DNA of 64,000 nucleotides, taken from positions 2,800,501 to 2,864,500 of the forward strand of contig JALIGW010000029.1 in assembly GCA_023053685.1 (NCBI GenBank). The letters are read 5' to 3'. Each line of letters begins with the position of its first letter. The stretch's first letter is position 1. The notes under the pieces were generated by a model. It saw only the letters and a program-made list of their open reading frames with translations, searched no databases and was not told where the DNA came from. A program made the translations under genes and the position numbers. The stretch is from Diadophis punctatus similis (taxonomy: Eukaryota > Chordata > Lepidosauria > Squamata > Dipsadidae). This document shows, piece after piece, positions 21,297-45,958 of this stretch.

Positions 21297-21997
21297 TACT
21301 GGCAGCCATGCTCTATGCCAGAACAACACTCTCTGCCCAGCTAATAATTCTTCTAAATACTGCATGGTTAGGGTGAAGGCTGATAATGAAGACTGACTTT
21401 TAATACTATACATGCAAATATCCCTCAAATATTGTAATTGCTTAAGTGTGTTAAGGTAGAAGTTTGTGCAACCTGAATTTTTGTGCAAATTGGAAAATTA
21501 CTAAAACAGCTACACAAGCTGTAGGATTCCCCCTCCCCCTTATACCCTTCCTCTCCTTATCTTCCTTTCATCAATGAACTGCCATCATCATCATAGAATT
21601 AAGGGGAAAGTTTCTTAAGAAAGTTGGGAAATATGGCCACAAAACCATGCCAACATTCCTGGGGACTAATTAAGATCAGATGTTCATTGATAAGTTTGAA
21701 TATCCATCCTTTTCCTAAGGCCAAAAAATTAACTATGAGTGGAAGATTTAAGTCTGTCTCCTTATGCTATTCAGGTCATGTTGCTTCCATAGTCAGTCCT
21801 TGAAACAATACTGTATAGAGGACAGAAGCACTTTTGCTGAACCAAGACTACTGAGATACTAAATACATAGCAACACACTGGACTCTAATAACTAGAAAAT
21901 CAAGGGGTCAACTTACTTTCCCAACTTTCATCATCAATCAAGGTATTACACTGCCATAAGGCCCAGTAACCAAGCTGATAAGCCTTTATAAGAACTA
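21297..21997. other. intergenic, nothing recognised
   Basis: No gene or element signals. Confidence 0.4.
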
Positions 21998-22005
21998 GAT
22001 TCTAG

Positions 22006-22642
22006 CAGTGGTGGGTTCCTACCAGTGCGGTCCACTCTATAGCACCGGTAGCGGCCCGCTGGTGACATCACAGTACCGGTGCAGTCGGTTGCCAGTGCCT
22101 GGGTGCCGCCATTTTTTAAAAAAAAATTAAATTTTTTTAAAAAAAATTTCTTCTGCACATGCCCAGAAGCTGAGCTTCTGGCGCTGCGCATGCGCTGCCT
22201 TCCTACCCCACAGTGAGTCCAAGCAGGGAGGATGGCTGAGGGAGCGCATGAGACGCTGAAAGAATGGGCGGCAGGAGCTATCTCCATTCCCCTCCCTTCA
22301 GCAGTCCGAGAAGCCACGAATGCGCGGTGATGATCCCAGGCATTTTCGCACGTTCAAGGCTTCTCGAGCTGCTGAGGGGAGGGGGAACGGGTGGCAGGAG
22401 CTAGGATCATCAAATGGCGAGAAGCATTCAGGCCGGATGGAGCCTCCTAGAAGAACCGCTGCCGTGGTCTTGCTGCTCCTGCTGCGGGGGACTGGGTTGC
22501 GGGTGGGCAATGCCCCCCGTTTCTCCGGCCGCTGCCAAGCTCCCGAGGCCCACGCCCACCCGGTCACAGGGCTGGCAAGCCATACCCACAAAATAAGTCA
22601 CGCCCACAGAGTGGTAGTAAAAAAATTAGGAACCCGCCCCTG
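22006..22642. mobile_element. 637-bp hAT-type element (CAGTGGTGGGTT group)
   Basis: Starts CAGTGGTGGGTTCCTA and ends TAGGAACCCGCCCCTG; TSD GATTCTAG (21998-22005 and 22643-22650). Contains GCTGCGCATGCGCTG near 22184 and a CTGCTGCTCC stretch. A reverse-orientation relative of nearly the same length is at 26359-27000. Confidence 0.9.
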
Positions 22643-22859
22643 GATTCTAGTATATTTGGGAAGCATCTGGATGGGTTAGAAGGAGCAAGAGAGGGATTAA
22701 TTGTATCCATTAATCATTATACTACTGCAACCCAAACTAGATGCAAAGGAAATTGCAGTTGCAAACTGTTTTTGCTGCAGAGGGGCTGTTCAAGGCGGAG
22801 ACAAGGTGGGCAATGGTTTTAGCGTCATAGATGAAGGCTCACCTATCCAAAGTATGCTT

Positions 22860-23447
22860 TTTTGGTTTTTTTTTGGTTTTTTTTCCTCCACAATATCCAT
22901 ACACAAATCAATGCATGTACCTTAAAACATCAATTACATTCATAGTTACACATTTCTATCTAATCAATCACAATAATATCCTATTTTGCACCTATATTAT
23001 ATTACTTATCAGCCTGTTTTCCCTTTTTTCCTTCACACTCCCCTCCCTCTATCTCCCTCCTCTCCTCCCTCTACCGTCTTACTCCTTCTCTCCCCCTACC
23101 TACATCCCTCCACTCCTTCTTTCCTCTCCTCCTACTTCCATTTCCTCCTTCTAAACCTTTCCTGAGTGCTTCTAATTCTAATACATCTAATATTTAACAG
23201 ACTGACTGCATATTAATATACATCTTTTAATTGTCAGTGTCCCTTCTAAACACATTATTTTTTTATTATATCTATATCTATTACCCTTTAATCTAGGTAT
23301 ACAGTATCACTATAATGCTGCCTCCTTGAAAGTCTAATTTTGTCATCTGAGTTACCATGTCCTCCAATTTCTTTCCCGTTAATCTTATAATAATTCTAAT
23401 TAAATTTCTATCCAATCATATCCTATCTATATTTTCTATCCAATCAT
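22860..23447 (-). mobile_element. 5'-truncated L1-type 3' end
   Basis: T-rich start (poly(A) on the minus strand), a C-rich CCTCCCTCT tract (about 23035-23150; polypurine on the minus strand) and the TSD AGTATGCTT (22851-22859 and 23448-23456). Non-coding. Confidence 0.65.
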
Positions 23448-23785
23448 AGTATGCTTGTTTTTTGAACTGATCAAATTACTTTATACTAATCTAGATAAAA
23501 TATTCGGTAATTTAGATTTCCCCATCCACTCCAGTTGCTGGGCCATTGGCTAAAAACATTAAATTAATATAGGTTGCAAAGAAAGGAAAGTATGATCATG
23601 GGTGGGATACTAAAATGAATGTATCATCTAACAGATTAAGAGTGGCCTTAGTCTTGTGTCAAAACTAAAGGAGGAGAGAGAATTGAGTTAAAGAGCAAAC
23701 TGAACTGCTAATACAGAGATTAAGCCACAATAGCAACAATTTGTCCTGATGGTCCACTGTACAAAATATTACATATTTCCTAATT

Positions 23786-23915
23786 AGAGAGCCAGTTTGG
23801 TGTAGTGATTAAGGCATCAGGCTAGAAATGGGAAGATGAGTTCTAGTCCCACTTTAGGCATAAAGCCGGCTGGCTGGCCTTGGGCCAGCCATTCCCCCTC
23901 AGACTTAGAAAGCAG
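23786..23915 (+). mobile_element. tRNA-derived SINE
   Basis: Begins GAGAGCCAGTTTGGTGTAGT; box A-like GTGTAGTGATTAAGG and box B-like GAGTTCTAGTCCC are correctly spaced for a pol III tRNA-type promoter. The GGCCTTGGGCCAGCCA stretch is typical of squamate SINEs. Confidence 0.75.
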
Positions 23916-25114
23916 GCAACTCAAAAGTCAGCTTTGCCAAGGAGGGTTAATTTTGTATCAAAGGCTGAGGAGCTTAGAACATTTGCAATTTGTGTCTTTC
24001 ATTTAATCTTAAATCAACATTTTGTTCCAGTGGGATCTTGCCAAAATACAATTCAGAGAAGTTTTAAGACTGAGGAAGACTCACACACTCTTTATCCACA
24101 TGGGTGAAGAACCTGTGGGCTCCCAGCTATTGTTGATAAATGCCAATAGGCCAGACAGCATAATCTGTGGTGAACGACTGTTCTGTTTTTTGAAGGGTTA
24201 TAAATTCTATTGTACAACAATATAGCTGATATATATACTGTAGCAGCCAAACTTACATGAATAATTTGAGAAGCTGTAACACAGCAAATTATATTGTGAT
24301 TTGATAAAAGTATGTTGAGCAGCGGCTTGTTAGATCATGGTTTATTGATTCCTTGGGTTTTTCAGGTTAGTGGCCCTTTTGAAATTTTAAGTGTGAGAAA
24401 TTAGTGCTGCATACAAATTATGGCACAATCCAAACATCAAACTGGTGAGGCTAATAGGATCACAAAATGGGAAGGGACTGCTTACAGTACTTACGAAGGG
24501 ATTAAAATCCAGCCTGCTTCCCAATGCAGGAATCAAATTACTAGCATCCCTTATAAATGGCTAAGCCAGCATTTCTCAATCTTAGCAATGCTAAGATGTC
24601 TGGACCTCTTAATGTCTTAATGTCGCCAAGGTTGAGAAACACTGGTCTGATATATCCTTGGACGTACCAAAGGGGAGTTCACTCCTTCTGTGGTTGTTTG
24701 GTTCCTCTTATCATTGCTCTTAGTAGTTTTTATAAGTCTTTCTTAACATTTCACTAAAATCTGCAAAAGGTCAACGATTTGCTTTTGGAAAGCATTGTGC
24801 ACAACTTCACCTCAGGGGTAGGAGGCAATTGTGGACATCAACAAACTGCCTTTATTCCTCCTGCTGCTTATTTCAATTCAGATTAATTCCAAGTTAGCAT
24901 GTTTGGTTTTCTGTGCAGACATGGGCATTTTAACCTAAAATGCAAGTCAGCCTCATTTTTTGTTCTTTTTGAATAGATTCTATCCTATAATTGCTGAAAT
25001 CCAGTCCAAAGATACCACTGTCCCTCAATTACATCTAGTAAATGACATTTGCCTTCCTTTAATATGAATTAAACATTTTATTTTCAATACTCTGTGCATT
25101 GACACTCCCCATTC
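23916..25114. other. intergenic, mostly unrecognised
   Basis: A degenerate palindromic MITE-like stretch lies at about 24567-24653 (TTTCTCAATCTTAG ... AGGTTGAGAAACACTGG). Nothing coding is supported. Confidence 0.4.
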
Positions 25115-25412
25115 AAGGAAGAGGGGGTAAATCTATTCCCCAAAGCACCTGGAGGCAAGGGCAAGAAGCAATGGATGGAAACTAATCAAAGAGAGAACCA
25201 ACCTAGGATTAAGGAGAAATGTCCTGACAGAACAATTAATCAGTGGAATGAGTTGCCTCCAGAAGTTGTGGGTGCTCCAACACTGGAGATTCTTAAGAAC
25301 AGATTGGACAACCATTTGTCTGAAATGGTACAGAGTTTCCTGCCTGAGCAAGAGGTTGGACCAGAATATCTCCAAGGTCCCTTCTAACTCTGTTATTCTG
25401 TTCATTAGTATA
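25115..25412 (+). mobile_element. CR1 LINE 3' fragment
   Basis: Shares GGTGCTCCAACACTGGAG and CAAGGTCCCTTCTAACTC with the other CR1 ends, finishing in a short TTATTCTGTTC tail. Non-coding. Confidence 0.75.
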
Positions 25413-26358
25413 TAGACGATGAATGCTGTGCATTTTATAAACCAATTTCTGATTTTCACTGGTGGGTTAATAAAGTTACCCTCTCTGTTAATCTTATTCT
25501 TGGTTTCTTCCATCTTCCAGACTAAGTTTGATATTCTTTGCTCAAACACACTTTTCCCAGTCTTTCTGAAATGCAAATAATTTCATGCCAACAATTTATT
25601 GTCTGCATTACATAAACCATATTCTCAGAAATCATGTTTTTCTGTTACCATTTTCATTTTTGGTAATTCAAATGGCAGTATATTTTCACTTTCTACTTCT
25701 ACTTCTCTGAATAGGGAGGAAGGATGACACAACCAGCACTGCTCACAAATTTTTCACTTTTCTTCCATAGCTTCAAAGTCCAAGATAAATTAGTTGTTCT
25801 TGATGGCATCAAGAATGGCTGAATGGCTATAAGCCAGCGGCTTTGTCACATCCATCAACTACACATCTGAGAAACAGTACACTTTCTAAACCAGCAGATC
25901 TGATACATATTATTCTGTATTCCTTTTAGCAGGGAGTCACAAATTATTACAATTGCCCAATTGATCCTTCTACAGGTAGCAGTTGTATCCTTTCTTTACA
26001 TGTCTCCACGTTTTCATCTTGAGCACTTGTCTCTTCCCTACAATCCCAAAACTTATTTTTTTTAAAAATGAAAACCTGAAAATTATTTTTAATGGTGGAA
26101 AATTTCTTCAGAAGATCCTTTCTGGCAATCTCTCTCATCCATTAGACTTTGTTGCTTATCTGTCTTCCTTGTGAAGCACTGCAACGTATATCCACTCTTA
26201 AGTGGATTTCCTAGGTTTGGCTCAAGAAACCTTCATTTCTTTCATCAGCTGATAAAAGCTCTTGCTCTGATCCCTTTTCTCTCTCTCAAGTACAGCTAGT
26301 GAGTCTGCATTTGAAGCATACATTTACTTTGTGGTCTTCAGGTAGAACACAAATATGC
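25413..26358. other. intergenic, nothing recognised
   Basis: AT-rich; no supported features. Confidence 0.4.
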
Positions 26359-27000
26359 CAGGGGTGGGTTCCTAATTTTTTTACTACCACTCTGTGGGCG
26401 TGACTTGTTTTGTGGGTGTGGCTTGCCAGCCATGTGACCGGGTGGGCGTGGGCCTCAGGAGCTTGGCAGTGGCCAGAGAAGCAGGGGGGCATTGCCCACC
26501 CGGAATGCAGCCCCCCCGCAGCGGAAGCAGCAAGACTGCGGCAGCAGTTCTTCTAGGAGGCTTCGTCCGGCCTGAATGCTTCTCCCCATTTGATGATCCT
26601 AGGCTCCTGCCACCCGTTCCCCCTCCACTCAGCAGCTCGAGAAGCCTCAAACATGCAAAAATGCCTAGGATCAACACCGCACGTTCGTGGCTTCTCGGAC
26701 TGCTAAAGGGAGGGGAATGGAGATAGCTCTTGCCGCCCGTTCTTTCAGCGTCTCATGCGCTCCCTCAGCCATCCTCCCCTGCTTGGACTCACTGTGGGAT
26801 AGGAAGGCAGCGCATGCGCAGTGCCGGAAGCTCGGCTTCTGGGCATGTGCAGAAGAAAAAAAAATTAAATGTAAATTTTTTTTAAAAAAAAAAATGGGGG
26901 CGCCCAGGCACCAGCAACCGACCGCATCGGTACTGTGACATCACCAGTGGGCCGCTACCGGTGCTATAGAGTGGACCGCACTGGTAGGAACCCACCACTG
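26359..27000. mobile_element. 642-bp hAT-type element, inverted relative of 22006-22642
   Basis: CAGGGGTGGGTTCCTA to TAGGAACCCACCACTG with TSD AAATATGC (26351-26358 and 27001-27008). The same internal blocks as 22006-22642 appear in reverse order and orientation, including GCGCATGCGCAG near 26811. Confidence 0.9.
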
Positions 27001-27008
27001 AAATATGC

Positions 27009-27698
27009 CAGATATTGCAGATCAGGAAGGACTGCAAAATCAAATCCATCCAACAGGTCTTCTGTTCTTTGCACGATTCACTGGATTTGTTAATGATCTC
27101 CCACACCTGAACTTTATCACAAAACACTTGCTAACCATCTTATTTACTTGCTCATTAAGCTCACTTTCTGAACATTTCTATTTTTTTTCCTACCGCTTCT
27201 TCCTCCAGAACTGATCATTATAGCACCCACAATAAACAGCACTTCTCACTACCCCATCTCTGAGTTTGCTCCCTACTAAGCACTGTTCCCCCCCCCCCCG
27301 CCATAGGTATATTTCAAAATAAAATTCAAGGCCACAAATACTCAACATTATAGTTATTTATTTTTTTAAACTACCAAAGAATTCTCCTTAGAAACAAAAG
27401 CCATGCAGATGACCACATGATTGTGACCTTCCTATTTAAAAGGCAGATTCTTTAAAAGAAAAGAAAAATGGCTGGCAGAAGCATTGGCAGAGATGAGGCC
27501 CAACGTTGAGGATTCCAGGTTCATTGAACACCACTCCAATTATCCTGAGTTCACACCACACACCACCATTAACCGTATTTGCAATAGCCAATGAAAATGT
27601 TAACAGCTTCATACATTAAATCAGTTTAAACTCCTTCCAGATTATCTGTCCTGTTTATGCGACAGGAAAACAGTTTGTTCAAGTTTATGACAGGACTG
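27009..27698. other. intergenic, nothing recognised
   Basis: No supported gene or repeat. Confidence 0.4.
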
Positions 27699-28086
27699 CA
27701 GGCTGTCCTCGACCTAACAGTTCATTTAGTGACAATGTTCAAAGTTACAATGGCAGTGAAAAAAAGTGACTTACGACCGTTTTTCGACACAAGATTTATA
27801 GCATCCCCATGGTCATGTGATCAAAATTCAGGCACTTGGCAACTGGTACATATTTATGACGGTTGCAGTGTCCTGGGGTCATGTGACCACCTCTAGTAAT
27901 CACATGACCATGCAAAGTCAATGGGGAAGCCACTTAACAACCGTGTTACTAACTTAACAAGTGCAGCGATTCACTTAACTGTGGCAAGAGAAAGATCGTA
28001 AAATGGGGCAAAATTCACTTAACAAATGATTCACTTAGCACCGGAAATTTTGGGCGCCATTGTGGTCTTCAGTCGAGGACTACCTG
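27699..28086 (+). mobile_element. MITE (CAGGTAGTCCTC family), left end mutated
   Basis: The interior and right TIR (GTCGAGGACTACCTG followed by TA) match the other copies. The left end reads CAGGCTGTCCTCGACC and the left TA is lost. Confidence 0.75.
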
Positions 28087-28188
28087 TATTTGCAAAAAGC
28101 ATCTTCCCTTCTTTTGAAGACATTTAAGTACTGAGAATCAGAATCAGCAATGCAGTGCCCTTTTAGTGTCTCATGTAGATGCTACAAC

Positions 28189-28383
28189 AGGCTTGTGCAG
28201 CCCACTGCCCATAGGCTGCATGCATCCTTGAACAGCTAGTAATGCGGCCCCACAGGAACTCCAAAATAAAGGAAGTTTGTTATTTATCTACATTATATTA
28301 TATTATATATTTCATACATGGCCCAAGACAATTCCTCTTCACTCAGTGCAGCCCAGGCAAGCCAAAAAGCTGGACGCGCCTCT
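28189..28383. mobile_element. 195-bp hAT MITE
   Basis: Flanked by the 8-bp TSD GCTACAAC (28181-28188 and 28384-28391); short degenerate TIRs (AGGCTTGTGCA / inverse of GGACGCGCCTCT). Confidence 0.7.
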
Positions 28384-28391
28384 GCTACAAC

Positions 28392-29645
28392 AGACATAGT
28401 TCCTATCTTCTGAAACAAAGGTTGAGATTTCTGCTGATTTCCCGTTTTTCCAGGTAGAAAAACCCATTCACTTTGAGCACACAATGCTGAGACTGTCAGC
28501 ATTTATTTTTAAAGTAATACACTGTTAGCAGACATTTAGTCACAAGAGAGCTGGAAGAAAGAAAGTATTTGGGCAATATTAGCAGAGTTTGCAAGAGCAA
28601 ACCAGTAGCTGAAGATTGCCAGATGTGAGACTTCAGAGGTTCTTACCTCCTAGTTCTTTCAATTACACAATCCATAATAAATTATCTAAAAATAGCAGAA
28701 AGATGTGTAAAAAATAATACCGCATGTGCATTTCTTTCTAAAACCGTTAAGGTTTCTCTGGGTACATAATCTCCTTTTTTTTAAGTGCAGAGTATATTTA
28801 GCCCTGAGTATTATGTGGATGGGTCTTTTATCTTCAGAAATAACCACAAAAGTAGAACTTGTGCAAGGACAAAATCTTAAATCATTCTCTCTCTCTCATG
28901 CTATTGTTATAGCAGGAAGCATGCATCTTATGAGTTATGAGATTGCAGCAATGCTGCAAAGTGCCTAACATCAGAACTACCCTACTATCTAACATAGACC
29001 ACAGAGTGAAACTCTGTACTATTTTTAAAATACAACTCATTGTAGGGCAGTAGCTAACTGGTTAACAGGCAAAGTTTAAATAGCTCCTGAGCAATTGCAA
29101 GATACTTCCGGTCCATCTTTGTCCATGCTTTCCTTTACAAATGGTAGCGGAGGCCAGTTATTGTGCAACTTAAATTTTTAGGATAGAATTCCAAGATTCC
29201 ATAGCTTCAGGATTGCTTCAGGGATTGAATACAGCAAATGGCCCTTTCACACACAAGGGCTGTGCTGATCTGAGATTTGTGCCAGTCCTTTTTGTCCCCA
29301 CCCCATATGGGGTGTGTGTGCTTATAGGCTCAGTAGGTGCTATGGAGGAAACATTGCCATGGCAGCTGTGCATTGTCTCTTCTGGATTTACGGGACAGCC
29401 CATTTCCCGTTGGTGGGATCTCCTACCTTATCCTGCCATTTCTTGGGATTTTTCCCATTTCCATCTACCCAACGTACCATGGCGCATTGCCGCGCCATCT
29501 CATGCTTCCCAAGGAGAGGCACTGCTGCTCCTCACAAATAATGGCTGACTTTGGTTTCATGGCATGAGAAGAAGAAGGGCGGGCTGGGAGGAGCTAGCTT
29601 GTCAGGCAACAATGGCCAGCTAGGAGCAGCACTGGGAGCCTCCCT
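28392..29645. other. intergenic region upstream of PTPRCAP
   Basis: Likely contains the PTPRCAP promoter. No TATA box or CpG island stands out. The 111-codon ORF at 29213-29548 has no recognisable motif and no splice-site support. Confidence 0.35.
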
Positions 29646-30375
29646 ATGGTGACAGAGTGAAGCCCAGGGATGCTCCTGGTTGAAGATTTGAGGAGCAAGT
29701 CAGGCGGCTGCATGGAAGTGTCCAAAGAAGCTAGGATCGTGACTAATCCAGACTCTCTTCTTTTTACAGAAGCTCAGGCTCTCCCATATTCTCCTATTGT
29801 TACTTCCTGGGAAAATCCAGGCAGAGAATCCAGAGAGTGGCAGGGGAAACAATGGGGATGTCACAGTGAATATCCTCATCTGCCTGTTGTTCGTGCTGCT
29901 GCTGCTGCTGGTTTTAGCATGGCACTATTTGAACCGTGTAACAGAAGGAAGGTACCATCCTAGGCACCTGATGAGAAGCCTGGTTGTTTGGTGGCAACAC
30001 TTCTGGAGGGAGACACTTTCTGAGCACCTGGCTGAGGACTCCCAGGATGAGCAACAGAACGATGGAGGGCTTGAGGAAGAGCAACAACGGCATGAGGAGG
30101 ATGGAGAAGAAGAAGAAGAGGAGGAGGAGGAGGAGGAGGAGGAGGAGGAGGAGGAGGAGGAGGAGAAGCAGCAGCAGCCGTTCTTCCAGGAGGAAGAAGA
30201 GAAGCTGACTAAGGAAGCCAATCAAGAGGCAGCAGTGGAGGCGGCCTTGGAAGAAGATGAAGCATCAAAGGCAGCCCAGGGCAGCGCAGAGGTTCTATTG
30301 AGTCATCTGCATTCCTTCTCTGGAACAGCATCCTGGGAAGACAGCGGCAAATCACTGAATGTCACTGCTCTCTAG
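29646..30375 (+). CDS. PTPRCAP: PTPRCAP, CD45-associated protein (two coding exons)
   Basis: Exon 2 is 29770-30375, after a TTTTTACAG acceptor; exon 1 probably contributes only the initiator Met (ATG 29646-29648, then a GTGACA donor). The ATG-only first exon is an inference from the signal peptide starting right at exon 2 (KLRLSHILLLLLPGKIQA). Predicted length is 202 residues, close to the mammalian about 206. Order: signal peptide, short ectodomain, one membrane segment (LICLLFVLLLLLVLAWHYLN), then a cytoplasmic acidic tail with 20 consecutive Glu (30106-30165) and a conserved end: GSAEVLLSHLHSFSGTASW and the terminal VTAL match mammalian PTPRCAP. It associates with CD45/PTPRC in lymphocytes. 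Exon 2 is confident; the start is not. Confidence 0.87.
30106..30165 (+). repeat. PTPRCAP: in-frame (GAA)4(GAG)16 trinucleotide tract in PTPRCAP
   Basis: It encodes an uninterrupted run of 20 Glu in the cytoplasmic tail. The near-pure GAG codons indicate recent microsatellite expansion. Mammalian PTPRCAP is acidic here but, as I recall it, lacks such a run. Confidence 0.9.
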
Positions 30376-30591
30376 AAATCCCAGGGAGGAGGGAAGGATG
30401 GACGTGTCACAAACAAGCTTCTAATGCTTGGTACCAGATCCACATATGGGAAACCCAAGACTGCTGTCACTCTGCTTTTGTACACTGCTTCCATTGGGGA
30501 GCAGCCCTGTTTGTGCGGTTGCATTTGCTTCTTCTAATCTGTCCCAAAAAGCTTGTTGTCAAACCAAAAAAAAAGGCATATTCCCTGTAAT

Positions 30592-30597
30592 AATAAA
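30592..30597 (+). terminator. PTPRCAP: PTPRCAP polyadenylation signal
   Basis: AATAAA 217 bases after the stop codon, on the coding strand. Confidence 0.6.
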
Positions 30598-31417
30598 ACA
30601 GAGAACCGGTGGCTGTATCTCAATAGTTGATTTTGTAATTGGGCTGGCAAAAACAAAACAAAGCACCCTAGCTCTCTTCGCTTAGTATTTCTCTGTGCAG
30701 CGATTCCTACAACCAACCAATTTTTCTATGCAGCACAACGCTCATTTTCTGAATATGAGCCTGGCATGACCCCGTGCCATCTGCGAAGAGTCATTTGTGG
30801 CTAAGGACCCCAGTATTTCAGAGGAGGTCAACAGCAGTCCTGGGTGAGCACTTCTCTTGCAACAGCCACCACTGAGGGAGAAGTGGTCATTTTTTGGCAA
30901 ATGGATGCATGGTGGAAAAAAGAAGACAGGTACAGAAGCTTCACCCAGAAGAAGCAGTCTGATCCTTCCTTCCACTTTCTCAGAGTTGCTTTGTTTCCTT
31001 TGCAGGTCCTGAGCTTTCAACTAGAGCAGCCACGATGTAAGCCAGAGCATGTGCTTTTCCTCTGACTACCCTCTCTGCAAAATTTCAAGATGCACTCAGA
31101 CAAATGTTCCTAGGCTGATAATAAGGCAGAATTCTGCAGCTCACAGCTCCTTTAGTGCATCCCAAATTATTCTCTTCCCTCCAGGATTCGTTGTAGATTG
31201 ACCTAAAAGCACCATGGCTGAGTTAGTCCTGACATCAAGGAAGCACCAACATCAGGTATCCCTTTTTCATTGGGAGCGAAGGTGGCCCTGTGAAGTGAGG
31301 GAAAATGAGACTTCCGGTAGGGCTTGAAGTCCCATAGACACAATCTAGTCCACCCCCTGCCCCACTCCAAGTGCTCCACCTGATGATGCCTATCCATAGA
31401 TGATCTTGCTGCCCCGG

Positions 31418-44139
<12,722 letters not shown>

Positions 44140-44450
44140 ATCGGGGGCTCCCCAAGTACCCCGTGGACTTCCGGGCCACGCCTCTTTGTCTTTCGTCACC
44201 GCCTTTACCCCTCCCAGCGATGCCACTGCTGTCGTCACGTGTCGGGCGCGACTGTCGTTTTTGCGCAGAGAGCGAGAGCCAGAAGGCGGTGTGGTTGAGC
44301 TCACGGGTGACCTCTAGCGGTCTTGCCTGACAGGAGAGGAGGGCCCAAAGCGAGGCTGACCTTGCGGGCGAAATGATGCTTAGGTGGAGTCGCATGTTAG
44401 CGCCGTAGAACTGGTTGGCCGGGATGAGCCTTCGCTGCAAACGGAGAGAC
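44140..44450 (-). promoter_or_regulatory. RPS6KB2: RPS6KB2 5' UTR/promoter, CpG-rich
   Basis: GC- and CpG-rich relative to the flanks. An ETS-type ACTTCCGG lies at 44167-44174, about 30 bp 5' of the ATG, and an E-box CACGTG at 44236-44241. No TATA box is seen, which fits a housekeeping promoter. The transcription start is not determinable by eye. Confidence 0.6.
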
Positions 44451-44495
44451 AGGATTGTATATACAAGAGTCAGTTGGTTCAGCTGGGTGGCTGCA

Positions 44496-44790
<295 letters not shown>

Positions 44791-44928
44791 TATATCCAAC
44801 CAACTGAACTGTGCGTGTGCATGTGTGAACCACGCCATATAGTCGGCCTTTACCTTTTATATATATGTGAAATATATGTAGGTGAATTTCCATCCAGCCA
44901 TGACTTCCTCAGACTTCCCTTTCCTCTA

Positions 44929-45030
44929 CAGCTGTGTTTTTCAAATGTAGCAACTTTTAAGATGTGTGGATTTTTAATGCCCAGAATTCTCCAGCCACAT
45001 CTTAGAAGTTGCCATATTTGGAAAAAACTG
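44929..45030. mobile_element. decayed palindromic MITE, approximately 100 bp
   Basis: CAGCTGTGTTTTTCAAATGT at the left and the inverse of an AGTTTTTTCCAAAT-like sequence at the right, with a central CCAGAATTCT. It resembles the 106-bp palindromic MITEs but is older. Confidence 0.55.
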
Positions 45031-45039
45031 CTTTAGACC

Positions 45040-45958
45040 CAGGGTGGATAAAAATCGATGATTTAAAAAAAACTGATTTTTTATTAAAATCTGATTTTTA
45101 AAATTTAAATATCATTTTTTTTATCAAATCTATTTTAATAAAATGCTTTTGGAGTAAAAAAATCTATCTAAAGATAGTTTTCTATTTAAGCTACATTAAT
45201 AATTTAGTTTATTTAGCATGAAATGGAGGTTAGTTAGCGCCTTGAGGCTGTATATTCTGCAATATTGGGACTGTCAGTGAGTCAACAGCGGGTCAGAGGA
45301 GGAGCTGCTGCAGGACACAGATGACAGTTGTTCTTTAAAAATTATGATTTAAATCGAGTTGATACCCAGATGACAAAATTATATGGCTAAGGATGTAGCA
45401 GTATAATACTATAAAAATATACCTAGAAATTATTACTATGAACAGATTTTTGGACTAAAAAAGATTTTTAAGAATAACAATTTTAAATATAAGTTAAGGA
45501 GAGGTATGGCTTATCTGTCTATTAAAAGATATTGAAAATAAATACAATCAGGAAAGGAGAAGAGGGAGGAAGGGGAAGTAGTAGAAAGGAGGAGAGAAGG
45601 AAGAATGTAGGTAGGGGAGGAAGGGAAAAGAAGAAGAGGGAGGAGGAGGAGGGAAAGATAGATGGAAGGAGAAGAAGGAAGAGAGGAGAGAAGGGGGAAG
45701 AAAGTAGGAGAAGGGGAGAAGTCCAGTGGGAAGGGAGTGATTGAATTTGATATGCTAGGACAGATAAGTAATTTTAGTAATTATAGAAGTTAAAATACTT
45801 TATTTGAATATTGAACATTGGATATATAACAAAAAATATTTTATGTTAATTTTTGATAATACATTAAGGTATATGTATGGATATTTATATGAAGAATGTT
45901 TAAAAAAATAAAAAAATTCGGGGGGAAAATCAACTTTATTTAAATCAAATCCACCCTG
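45040..45958. mobile_element. 919-bp hAT-type element with nested L1-type 3' fragment
   Basis: CAGGGTGGATAAAAATCGAT at the left and AAATCAAATCCACCCTG at the right; TSD TTTAGACC (45032-45039 and 45959-45966). The interior contains a purine-rich GGAG/GAAG stretch (45550-45740) like L1 3' UTR tracts, probably a nested insertion. Confidence 0.8.

Noticed and set aside
29914..30225. Minus-strand poly-Leu and poly-Ser ORFs
   Set aside because: Shadows of the GAG repeat in PTPRCAP on the opposite strand.
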